From NCBI GenBank assembly GCA_900553985.1, contig USFW01000052.1, positions 1 to 5,687 of the forward strand: 5,687 bases of DNA, in the 5' to 3' direction. A program made the position numbers and the translations under genes. Origin of the DNA: an uncultured Clostridium sp. GTDB taxonomy: Bacteria > Bacillota > Clostridia > TANB77 > CAG-508. Within the stretch, counting starts at the first letter, position 1, and every line of letters starts with the position of its first letter. Under the pieces are notes generated by a model, which made no database searches, was not told where the DNA came from, and worked only from the letters and a program-made list of their open reading frames with translations. Of this stretch, positions 1 through 5,666 are shown piece by piece.

Positions 1-83
1 GCATAAAAATCTACTAAAACCATCTTTTCTGATTTTAAAACTTCATCTTCAAAATTTCCTTCATTGATTTTTAAAACACTCAT
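1..83 (-). CDS. trxA: Thioredoxin, N-terminal fragment (gene cut by window edge)
   Basis: This is the first 27 codons of a gene running off the left edge. It reads MSVLKINEGNFEDEVLKSEK followed by MVLVDFY, and the next codon begins GC (Ala). This matches the beta1-alpha1-beta2 start of classical thioredoxins, where the VLVDFxA strand leads directly into the WCGPC active site. That active site lies outside the window, so it cannot be checked here. Thioredoxin is a small cytoplasmic disulfide reductase serving enzymes such as ribonucleotide reductase and peroxiredoxins. The start is well supported by a perfect AGGAGG at 91-96, seven bases before the ATG. The gene lies 133 bases downstream of the thioredoxin-reductase-like gene on the same strand, so the two are probably partners and may be co-transcribed. 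A thioredoxin-fold relative with a different active site cannot be excluded. Confidence 0.85.
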   Translation of the reverse strand, partial: MSVLKINEGNFEDEVLKSEKMVLVDFY

Positions 84-90
84 TTTTTTA

Positions 91-96
91 CCTCCT
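91..96 (-). promoter_or_regulatory. Ribosome binding site of trxA
   Basis: A perfect AGGAGG on the minus strand is separated from the ATG at 83-81 by seven bases. It is the strongest Shine-Dalgarno site of the minus-strand genes here, which suggests high translation of thioredoxin. It also fixes the start codon of a gene that is only partly visible. Confidence 0.85.
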
Positions 97-162
97 AATA
101 TAAATTTTTTATAGTAATAATTTTAATAATAAATTTATTTATATTTTTCTTTTCTTTTTTAG

Positions 163-180
163 TATTAAACTGTTTTAATA
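163..180. repeat. Inverted repeat between trxB-like gene and trxA
   Basis: TATTAAA and TTTAATA form a perfect 7-base inverted repeat around a 4-base centre (CTGT on the plus strand). It lies in the 133-base gap between the reductase and thioredoxin genes. On the minus strand no T-run follows the stem, so it is a poor terminator candidate. It could be an operator, an RNA hairpin in a shared transcript, or chance in a very AT-rich gap. The same gap has a TATAAT on the minus strand at 206-201, but no matching -35 box was found, so a separate trxA promoter is not established. Confidence 0.35.
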
Positions 181-216
181 TTTTATTTTACATATTCTTC
201 ATTATAAAGTCTTTTA

Positions 217-1080
217 TTATCCATTTTGTTTAACTCTTTTAATTACTTCTAATCCTGCCTTTGTACCTTCATAAACAGCTTTTGAAATTTGTAAAATTCC
301 TCCTGTGCAGTCTCCACAAGCATATATTCCTGGTATATTTGTTTCCATTTTTTCATTTACCACTATTTTATCTTTATTTGTTATTATACCCAATTTTTTA
401 GCAAATTCATTACTTCCTGCTACTCCTTTTGCAACAAATATTCCATCTGTTTTTATTATTGTATTATCTTCAAGTTTTATTTGTTCTACTTTTTTCTCAC
501 CTTGTATTTCTTCTATTTTTCTAGTATCTATTTTTACATTATCTGCTCTAAATTCTGGTGCTTTTTCTCCGTCAGTAAGAATTATAATTTGATTTGCTAA
601 ATTTATTAATTCATTAGTTTCTGCAATAGCATATTTTCCATTTCCTATTACCACAATATCTTTATTTCTATAAAAGAAACCATCACAAACTGCACAGTAA
701 CTTATTCCTCTACCTTCAAATTCTTGTATTCCTTTTATTTTTGGTATATTTTTCTTATTTCCAGTTGCTAATACTATATTTTTTGTTTTATATTCATTTT
801 TATCAGTTATTACTTCAAATCCATTTTCATTCATTTTTATATTAATAACTTCTTCTTCTTTTAATTCTACTCCTAGATTTTCTGCTTGTTTTATTCCTTC
901 ATTGTATAAATCAATTCCTGTTATACCTTTTGCAAATCCATAATAGTTTTCTATTAATTCTGCTTTTTCTAGGTTTGAATTATTTTGATAAATTATCATT
1001 GTTTTTAAATTTGCTCTTTTTGTATATATACTTGCTGATATCCCTGCTGGTCCTGCACCTATTATAATTACATCAAACAT
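217..1080 (-). CDS. Thioredoxin-reductase-like flavoprotein lacking NADPH motifs (candidate ferredoxin-dependent type)
   Basis: This 287-residue cytoplasmic flavoprotein is predicted to reduce thioredoxin. Seen in the sequence: an N-terminal FAD-binding GAGPAG at residues 8-13, the redox motif CAVCDG with C129 and C132 (usual form CATCDG), and a C-terminal FAD motif CGDCTGG at 255-261. Ordinary TrxB enzymes have about 310-320 residues, with GGGDSA and HRRxxFRA loops that bind NADPH. Here the equivalents are GNGKYA (146-151) and LTDGEKAPEF (168-177), so the arginines that hold the 2'-phosphate are missing. The arginine of the usual C-terminal RQ pair is also replaced (LQIS at 263-266). This pattern matches what is known of clostridial ferredoxin-dependent flavin thioredoxin reductases (FFTR). 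The donor is inferred, not shown. The ATG has only a weak upstream AGG eight bases away. A thioredoxin gene follows, which supports the role. NADH use or a non-thioredoxin partner remain alternatives. Confidence 0.85.
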   Translation of the reverse strand: MFDVIIIGAGPAGISASIYTKRANLKTMIIYQNNSNLEKAELIENYYGFAKGITGIDLYNEGIKQAENLGVELKEEEVINIKMNENGFEVITDKNEYKTKNIVLATGNKKNIPKIKGIQEFEGRGISYCAVCDGFFYRNKDIVVIGNGKYAIAETNELINLANQIIILTDGEKAPEFRADNVKIDTRKIEEIQGEKKVEQIKLEDNTIIKTDGIFVAKGVAGSNEFAKKLGIITNKDKIVVNEKMETNIPGIYACGDCTGGILQISKAVYEGTKAGLEVIKRVKQNG

Positions 1081-1136
1081 ATTTTATACCTATAAAATTT
1101 TTCAATTTTTTCTTTCTTTTATATTTATAATATTAT

Positions 1137-1152
1137 ATACAGTTTTCTGTAT
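1137..1152. promoter_or_regulatory. Perfect palindrome just downstream of the reductase promoter, operator candidate
   Basis: ATACAG and CTGTAT are perfect 6-base inverted arms around TTTT. The palindrome starts about 14 bases beyond the -10 box of the promoter at 1166-1194, so it would lie within the first 25 or so transcribed bases. A repressor bound here could block the start of transcription, and the RNA could also form a short hairpin. I do not recognise the regulator. It is not a Rex site (TTGTTAA-N4-TTAACAA). It resembles a CopY/BlaI-type TACA..TGTA box only if a wider spacing than usual is allowed. Confidence 0.4.
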
Positions 1153-1165
1153 TTAATATGTTCAA

Positions 1166-1194
1166 ATTATATCATTATTGACTTTATTATGCAA
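1166..1194 (-). promoter_or_regulatory. Extended -10 promoter of the thioredoxin-reductase-like gene
   Basis: On the minus strand TTGCAT (1194-1189) is followed by a 17-base spacer and a perfect TATAAT (1171-1166). The spacer ends in TGA, giving the extended -10 form TGnTATAAT. This is the best sigma-A type promoter in the window. It implies a leader of about 75-80 bases before the ATG at 1080. The gene therefore probably has its own transcript rather than relying on read-through from ylmH. Confidence 0.6.
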
Positions 1195-1291
1195 TAAATT
1201 TTTATGTCTTTTAAGTTTAATATTTAATAGAAATTTAGTTTATTCTTGATATATATAATCAATCTATAACCACTTTTCATCTTATAATGCT

Positions 1292-1332
1292 AAAAATGAT
1301 ACTATCTTAAATTATAAAATAATATCATTTTT
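1292..1332 (-). terminator. Weak intrinsic terminator after ylmH
   Basis: AAAAATGATA (1292-1301) pairs perfectly with TATCATTTTT (1323-1332), and three more pairs are possible after a mismatch. The loop is about 13 bases. The stem starts 15 bases after the ylmH stop codon, and its minus-strand 3' arm ends in five T's, the right place and shape for a terminator. The stem holds a single G-C pair, so it is thermodynamically weak and may leak. The plus strand ends in six T's, so it could work in either direction. Confidence 0.4.
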
Positions 1333-1346
1333 TACTAATATTAAAT

Positions 1347-2150
1347 TCATACATATTTTTCTATCAAAATTACTGTCCTTCCACTTCTTGTTGTTCCAGT
1401 GAATTCTTTTATTATGAATCTGCCTTTTCCTCTTATTGTTATTATATCATTTAATTTAACATTTTTTGAATTCTTTGTTTCACTTTGACCATTTATGAAA
1501 ACTCTTTCTTGGGCTATTATTTCAGAAGCTTTGCTTCTTGAAGTTCTTGCTAAATCTGAAACTATATTATCTAATCTTAGTGAAGGCACAATTATTTTTA
1601 CTTCTTCTATTTTTATTTCAACTTTTCGTAACTCTTCTAAGTTTGCTATTTTTATATCACTATTTTCAAATCTTTTTAGTGTAGGTAGTTGTTCTTTTAA
1701 TATAGTCGAAAATTCATTTATAGCAATTATATCTGCTCCATCTTTTGAAACTATAATATCTCCAACTTTTTCTCTTTTTAAACCTAATTTAACAATTCCT
1801 CCTAAATAGTTTCTATGAACATATTTTCCATGCTCTTCTTCTGGTAATTCTATTTTTACTACTTTTACCATTTTGTCATAGTTTTTTGCAATCATTGTTT
1901 CATCATATTTGTCATCATATACTATTAATATCTTTCTTTCTGCATTTTCATAACCTCCAAATAAGATATAATTTTCAAATTTTATTTTTTTCAAAAAACT
2001 TTCTACTAATGAAACTTGATACATATCTAAAAAATCTGTATATTCTATTTTTCCTTTTTTAGTTGCATTTTCAATTTTATCTAGTACTTGTGATAAACAC
2101 ATTTTATCTTCTTGCTTTTTATAGTCTTTTAAAATATCTTGTTTGTTCAT
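1347..2150 (-). CDS. ylmH: YlmH-family S4-domain RNA-binding protein
   Basis: This 267-residue protein is close to the usual family length of about 255-265. The middle carries the family signature HRNYLGG (112-118) running into LGLKREKVGDI (122-132). The C-terminal part is an S4 RNA-binding domain (about 188-250), recognisable from PSLRLDNIVSDLARTSRSKA (189-208), VFINGQ (217-222) and IRGKGRFIIKEF (239-250). YlmH proteins are cytoplasmic. In Bacillus subtilis the family binds the large ribosomal subunit and can take part in ribosome-associated quality control together with the RqcH pathway. The start is supported by AAGGAG at 2159-2164, eight bases before the ATG. In many Bacillota ylmH sits among cell-division genes (sepF, ylmG, divIVA) after ftsZ. 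Here its visible neighbours are dxs and a thioredoxin reductase, so that link is absent. It is 169 bases downstream of dxs without a clear terminator between, so read-through from dxs is possible. Confidence 0.88.
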   Translation of the reverse strand: MNKQDILKDYKKQEDKMCLSQVLDKIENATKKGKIEYTDFLDMYQVSLVESFLKKIKFENYILFGGYENAERKILIVYDDKYDETMIAKNYDKMVKVVKIELPEEEHGKYVHRNYLGGIVKLGLKREKVGDIIVSKDGADIIAINEFSTILKEQLPTLKRFENSDIKIANLEELRKVEIKIEEVKIIVPSLRLDNIVSDLARTSRSKASEIIAQERVFINGQSETKNSKNVKLNDIITIRGKGRFIIKEFTGTTRSGRTVILIEKYV

Positions 2151-2158
2151 TTTGAACT

Positions 2159-2164
2159 CTCCTT
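2159..2164 (-). promoter_or_regulatory. Ribosome binding site of ylmH
   Basis: AAGGAG on the minus strand lies eight bases ahead of the ATG at 2150-2148. It is a good match to the Shine-Dalgarno consensus and supports the chosen start. Confidence 0.75.
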
Positions 2165-2221
2165 GTTTGTTTTATAATAAATTTAATAAAAATTAATATA
2201 TAAAAATTCTCATTATAAATT

Positions 2222-2249
2222 AATATATATGTCTTTATATATTGATCAA
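2222..2249 (-). promoter_or_regulatory. Possible ylmH promoter
   Basis: On the minus strand TTGATC (2249-2244), a 16-base spacer and TATATT (2227-2222) form a plausible sigma-A promoter about 70 bases before the ylmH start. The surrounding gap is so AT-rich that boxes like these arise by chance, so the call is tentative. If it is not used, ylmH would depend on transcription from dxs. Confidence 0.3.
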
Positions 2250-2319
2250 AATTAAATATTGATAATATAAATTTTGTATTTTTTATTGTATAGGATTTAT
2301 ATATTTTTATACATATCTT

Positions 2320-4194
2320 TCAATTTAAAATTTTACTTCTTATTTTAGTAATAATACTTTTTTCATCTAAGTCATATATTTCTTCTAGTTCCTGAACTGA
2401 ACCATGTTGTATAAATTTATCTGGATATGCAAAACATTCTAATTTAATATCTCGTAAATTTTCATCTATAATTAACTCTTTTATTGCAGTTGCTAAACCA
2501 TTTATTATTGTTCCATCTTCTATTGTTATTACTTTTTTTGTTTTTGCTATTGAATTTTTTATAGTTTTTATATCTAGTGGCTTTAAAAATCTAGCATTTA
2601 TAACATCTGTATTTATATTTTCTTTTTCTAGTTCTTCAGCTATTTTCATAGCTCTTGAAACCATTTTTCCAATAGCTATTATAGATATGTCTTTTCCTTC
2701 TTTTAGTATTTCTGCTTTTCCTTCTTCTATTTTTGTATATTCAGAATTTGTGGACTCTTGAAATTTGTAGTCTTCTTCTCCTCCTCTTGGATATCTAATA
2801 ATTACTGGCTTATTTAGTTTTATAGCAAATTCTAACATTTCCTCTAATTCTTTAAAATCTTTTGGTGCCATTATAGTTAAATTTGGAACTAATCTAAAAA
2901 ATGCCATATCTAATAAACCTTGGTGTGTTTCTCCATCTGCTCCTACAATTCCTGCTCTATCTACACACATTATTACTGGCAAATTTTGTATTGCAATATC
3001 ATGTATTACTTGGTCATATCCTCTTTGATAAAAAGATGAATATATTGGTACAACTGGTATCGTCCCCTCTATTGCCATTCCTGCTGCTAATCCTAATGCA
3101 TGTTGTTCTGCTATTCCTATGTCAAAAAATCTTTTTGGAAATTCTTTACTAAATTTTGTTAGTCCTGTTCCATCTTTCATTGAAGCAGTTATTGCTACAA
3201 TTTTTTCATTTTCTCTTGCTAACTCTACTAATTTATCTCCAAAAACTTTTGAATAGTCTTTTTTCTTTTCCTTTCCAACTTTTCCTGTTTCTATATTAAA
3301 TGGTGCAGTTGCATGGAATTTATCTGGATTTTCTTCTGCTATTGAATATCCTTTTCCTTTTTTCGTTAAAACATGAATTATAACTGGATTATCAATTTGC
3401 TTGCTTAACCTCAAAATATTTTCTAGCTCTTGTATATTATGCCCATCTACTGGTCCTAAATATGTAAAACCTATATCCTCAAAAAACATTTTTGGAATTA
3501 TTAATTGTTTTATACTTCTTTTTAATCTCTGAATAACTTTTACTGTTGGTTTTCCTATTACAGGTACCTTATTTATAATTTTTTTCATAGATATATTTGA
3601 CTTTGTATATGTCTTTTTAGTTCTTAGTTTACTTAACAACATATTAAGTCCACCTATATTTTTGGAAATACTCATTTCATTATCATTTAAAATTATTGTC
3701 ATTTTAGTTTTGCTATATCCAACATCATTTAAAGCCTCTAATGCCATTCCTCCTGTCATAGCTCCATCACCAATTACTGCAAGTACTGAATTTCTTTCAT
3801 TTTTTAAATCTCTTGCTCTTGCCATACCTAATGCTGCTGAAATAGATGTCCCACTATGTCCTGTATTAAAATTATCATATTTTGATTCATTAGTTTTTGG
3901 AAAACCTGCTATTCCATTTAGTTTTCTTAAAGTTTTTAAGGTTTCTTTTCTTCCTGTTAAAATTTTATGGACATAAGTTTGATGTCCTACATCCCATACA
4001 ATTTTATCTTCTGGAAAATTAAATACACTATGTAATGCTATTGTTAATTCGACTACTCCTAAATTCGATGCTAAATGTCCTCCATTTTTTGATACAATTT
4101 CTAGTATGTATTTTCTGATTTCTATTGCTAAGGTTTCTTTTTCTTCTATGCTTAATTTTTTTAGGTCTTTTGGATAATTTATTTTTTCTAACAT
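2320..4194 (-). CDS. dxs: 1-deoxy-D-xylulose-5-phosphate synthase
   Basis: Dxs condenses pyruvate and glyceraldehyde 3-phosphate to 1-deoxy-D-xylulose 5-phosphate. This is the first step of the MEP isoprenoid pathway and also feeds thiamine and pyridoxal phosphate synthesis. The enzyme is cytoplasmic and uses thiamine diphosphate and Mg2+. The 624-residue product has the normal family length. In order it shows GGHLASNLG (H40), DVGHQ (H71), the thiamine diphosphate motif GDGAMTGG (142-149, D143) with NDNEMSIS (N172), KFH (H294), FFDIGIAEQH with catalytic E363, DRAGIVGADGETHQG (H424), RYPRGG (467-472) and the C-terminal transketolase domain (about 495-620). All expected active-site residues appear present. 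An in-frame ATG five codons upstream (4209) is rejected, because the good Shine-Dalgarno AGGTGAT lies between the two ATGs and serves this one. The gene diverges from the VWA gene across a short shared gap. No dxr or other isoprenoid gene is in view. Confidence 0.96.
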   Translation of the reverse strand: MLEKINYPKDLKKLSIEEKETLAIEIRKYILEIVSKNGGHLASNLGVVELTIALHSVFNFPEDKIVWDVGHQTYVHKILTGRKETLKTLRKLNGIAGFPKTNESKYDNFNTGHSGTSISAALGMARARDLKNERNSVLAVIGDGAMTGGMALEALNDVGYSKTKMTIILNDNEMSISKNIGGLNMLLSKLRTKKTYTKSNISMKKIINKVPVIGKPTVKVIQRLKRSIKQLIIPKMFFEDIGFTYLGPVDGHNIQELENILRLSKQIDNPVIIHVLTKKGKGYSIAEENPDKFHATAPFNIETGKVGKEKKKDYSKVFGDKLVELARENEKIVAITASMKDGTGLTKFSKEFPKRFFDIGIAEQHALGLAAGMAIEGTIPVVPIYSSFYQRGYDQVIHDIAIQNLPVIMCVDRAGIVGADGETHQGLLDMAFFRLVPNLTIMAPKDFKELEEMLEFAIKLNKPVIIRYPRGGEEDYKFQESTNSEYTKIEEGKAEILKEGKDISIIAIGKMVSRAMKIAEELEKENINTDVINARFLKPLDIKTIKNSIAKTKKVITIEDGTIINGLATAIKELIIDENLRDIKLECFAYPDKFIQHGSVQELEEIYDLDEKSIITKIRSKILN

Positions 4195-4197
4195 TTT

Positions 4198-4204
4198 ATC
4201 ACCT
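4198..4204 (-). promoter_or_regulatory. Ribosome binding site that decides the dxs start
   Basis: AGGTGAT on the minus strand matches the 3' part of the full AGGAGGTGAT consensus and puts its GG seven bases before the ATG at 4194. The upstream ATG at 4209 precedes this site and has only CAAAGTCAAA-like sequence before it. The protein therefore most likely begins MLEKINYP, not MKGDKMLEK. Confidence 0.75.
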
Positions 4205-4223
4205 TTCATTTTTGACTTTGTTT

Positions 4224-4232
4224 ATTGTATCA
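4224..4232 (-). promoter_or_regulatory. Possible extended -10 element of the dxs promoter
   Basis: TGATACAAT on the minus strand fits the extended -10 form TGnTAnAAT. No convincing -35 box lies upstream, which extended -10 promoters can tolerate. Transcription would begin near 4217, only about 8 bases before the ATG at 4209 but about 23 before the one at 4194. This agrees with the downstream start chosen for dxs. Confidence 0.35.
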
Positions 4233-4273
4233 TAATTTTGTATTTTTTTCTATGATTTTGTTGTATTTTTTTA
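4231..4273. repeat. Imperfect tandem duplication in the divergent dxs/VWA promoter region
   Basis: Two copies of a 20-23 base unit lie head to tail. Copy one (4231-4250) reads CATAATTTTG then TATTTTTTTC. Copy two (4251-4273) reads TATGATTTTG, an extra TTG, then TATTTTTTTA. A 12-base core TTGTATTTTTTT is identical at 4238-4249 and 4261-4272. The second core provides the -35-like TTGTAT of the plus-strand promoter. The sequence is T-rich, so slippage or chance could explain part of it. Confidence 0.45.
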
Positions 4274-4288
4274 TTGTTGTGGTAAAAT
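4261..4288 (+). promoter_or_regulatory. Promoter of the VWA surface protein gene
   Basis: A -35-like TTGTAT (4261-4266), a 16-base spacer and TAAAAT (4283-4288) are present. The spacer ends in TGG (4280-4282), making an extended -10. Transcription would begin near 4295 and give a leader of about 25 bases that holds just the ribosome binding site. The -35 box is poor, so the extended -10 probably carries most of the activity. Confidence 0.5.
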
Positions 4289-4305
4289 ATATATGTATAT
4301 TTTTT

Positions 4306-4311
4306 AGGAGG
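4306..4311 (+). promoter_or_regulatory. Ribosome binding site of the VWA gene
   Basis: A perfect AGGAGG lies eight bases before the ATG at 4320. It fixes the start, which is followed directly by a typical signal peptide. Confidence 0.85.
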
Positions 4312-4319
4312 AATAACAT

Positions 4320-5666
4320 ATGAAAAAGAAAATTTTTATTACTTTATTTTTACTTTTAATTTTAATTGCAAACATATCTCTTGCTTCATATGATACAGTA
4401 ACTATGACTGTAGTTGAAGAACCTGTTTGCAATATAGAATTTGGTGAAAATTCAAAATTCGAAAAAAAATTAGTTGCCAAAGATATGAATAAAAAAGAGG
4501 TAACTATACAATTACAAGTTGTAAATAATGAAAAATCAATTAAACCTACTGGTGAAATAATGCTTGTAATTGACAACTCAGATAGTATGCTTGATGAAGT
4601 TGACAATACTACTAGAGAGGACTTAGTTGTAAATTCAGCAAAAACTTTAGTTAGTAAATTATTAAAAGATAATGACAATCTAAAAATTGGAGTTGTAAGT
4701 TTTTCTAGTAATACTGATGTTTCCAAAGAAGGAACAATTGAAGATGCTAGTTTAGTTTCAGAATTATCAAATGATGCATCTAAATTAAATAATTCTATCT
4801 CTAATATTCAATATAATGGACCTAGAACTGACTTAGATGCTGGAATTACTTTAGCAAAACAACATTTCACTTCTGAAAAAAACAATAAATATATGATTGT
4901 TTTAACAGATGGTGTTCCTAATATTGCAATTGATTTTGACAAAAATTATTTTTCTGATGATGTAATTAAAAAAACTAATACATCTTTAGTAAATGTAGAA
5001 AAAAATAATATAAGCTTAATAACAATGTTAACTGGAATTTCTGAACCAAATAAAAAACCTTTACCATCAGTTGACAAAACATATGCTCAAATAATTACAG
5101 AAATATTTGGTACTCAAGAAAAAACAACTGCTGGAAAATTCTATTATATACAAGATGATAAAATTGAAGAAACTATAACAAAAGATATCTATAATGATTT
5201 ATTACCTATTGAAAAAAATCTAACAAACATTAAAATTGTAGACTATTTTCCAAAAGAAATTATAGATAATTTTGAATTTGCATACGTTCAAAATTCAAAT
5301 ATCGGAGAGATTTCAGCTGAAGTTGATAAAACTACAAATTCAATTACTTGGACTATTCCAGAATTAAAATCTGGTCAAACAGCTACAGTTCAATATAAAT
5401 TAAAATTAAAAGAAAACTTTAGCAGTACTATTGTAGATAAAATATTAGATACTAATGAAAAAGTAGATATTACTTATACAGATTTTGATGGTAAAAATCA
5501 AACTAAAACTTCTGATGTTACACCTAAGTTAAAACTTACAGAACCGCCAAAAATTTTACCAAATGCAGGTAAGCCAATTTTTATAGTATTATCTATTGGA
5601 ATTGTTGGAATTTTAGCTTATTCTTTTATTAGATATAATATAACTAGAAATAATATGAAACATTAA
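4320..5666 (+). CDS. Secreted VWA-domain surface protein with C-terminal membrane anchor and LPNAG sorting-like motif
   Basis: The 448-residue product starts with a signal peptide (MKKK, then a hydrophobic stretch to about residue 22, probable cleavage after SLA). A von Willebrand factor A domain covers about 77-295. Its metal-ion site looks complete, with DNSDS at 85-89 (DxSxS), T170 in PRTDLD and D197 in LTDG. Residues about 298-405 look like a beta-sandwich of the DUF11-like type (DYFPKEI, ITWTIPELKSGQTATVQYKLKL, then VDITYTDFDGK). The tail has LPNAG (413-417), a hydrophobic span (about 419-437) and the basic end RYNITRNNMKH. This has the layout of a sortase signal, although LPNAG departs from LPxTG. 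By analogy with VWA adhesins and pilus-tip proteins it may bind a ligand or cell surface, but this is inference. There is one cysteine (C37). The gene stands alone on its strand in view, and no sortase or pilin gene is seen. It could instead be simply membrane-anchored. Confidence 0.85.
   Translation: MKKKIFITLFLLLILIANISLASYDTVTMTVVEEPVCNIEFGENSKFEKKLVAKDMNKKEVTIQLQVVNNEKSIKPTGEIMLVIDNSDSMLDEVDNTTREDLVVNSAKTLVSKLLKDNDNLKIGVVSFSSNTDVSKEGTIEDASLVSELSNDASKLNNSISNIQYNGPRTDLDAGITLAKQHFTSEKNNKYMIVLTDGVPNIAIDFDKNYFSDDVIKKTNTSLVNVEKNNISLITMLTGISEPNKKPLPSVDKTYAQIITEIFGTQEKTTAGKFYYIQDDKIEETITKDIYNDLLPIEKNLTNIKIVDYFPKEIIDNFEFAYVQNSNIGEISAEVDKTTNSITWTIPELKSGQTATVQYKLKLKENFSSTIVDKILDTNEKVDITYTDFDGKNQTKTSDVTPKLKLTEPPKILPNAGKPIFIVLSIGIVGILAYSFIRYNITRNNMKH

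Noticed and set aside
84..216. Riboswitch or leader RNA in the trxB-trxA gap, and likewise in the other gaps
   Set aside because: No conserved riboswitch core, T-box or G-C-rich stem is visible. The gaps are short and almost entirely A/T.
305..592. Plus-strand open frame inside the reductase gene
   Set aside because: It lies wholly opposite a well-supported gene, has no ribosome binding site, and its Ser/Phe/Ile-rich translation is the usual shadow of AT-rich coding sequence.
1246..1262. TTGAT and ATCAA inverted arms around seven A/T bases, considered as an operator
   Set aside because: The arms are only five bases and sit in alternating AT sequence more than 50 bases upstream of the reductase promoter, so chance is likely.
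1495..1809. Plus-strand open frame inside ylmH
   Set aside because: It is antisense to a clear YlmH-family gene, with no recognisable motif or ribosome binding site.
2190..2230. A 13-base direct repeat (AAATTAATATATA) in the dxs-ylmH gap
   Set aside because: It is pure A/T low-complexity sequence, and only two copies are present. It is not a CRISPR or iteron array.
2901..3152. Plus-strand open frame inside dxs, rich in Leu and Phe
   Set aside because: It looks like a membrane protein only because it is complementary to dxs codons. The dxs active-site motifs on the other strand explain the sequence.
3662..3976. Another plus-strand open frame inside dxs
   Set aside because: It is antisense to the conserved thiamine-diphosphate region of dxs and has no supporting start signals.
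4304..4726. Minus-strand open frame opposite the start of the VWA gene
   Set aside because: It overlaps the VWA promoter, ribosome binding site and signal peptide on the other strand, and its Ser/Thr/Phe-rich product matches no family I know.
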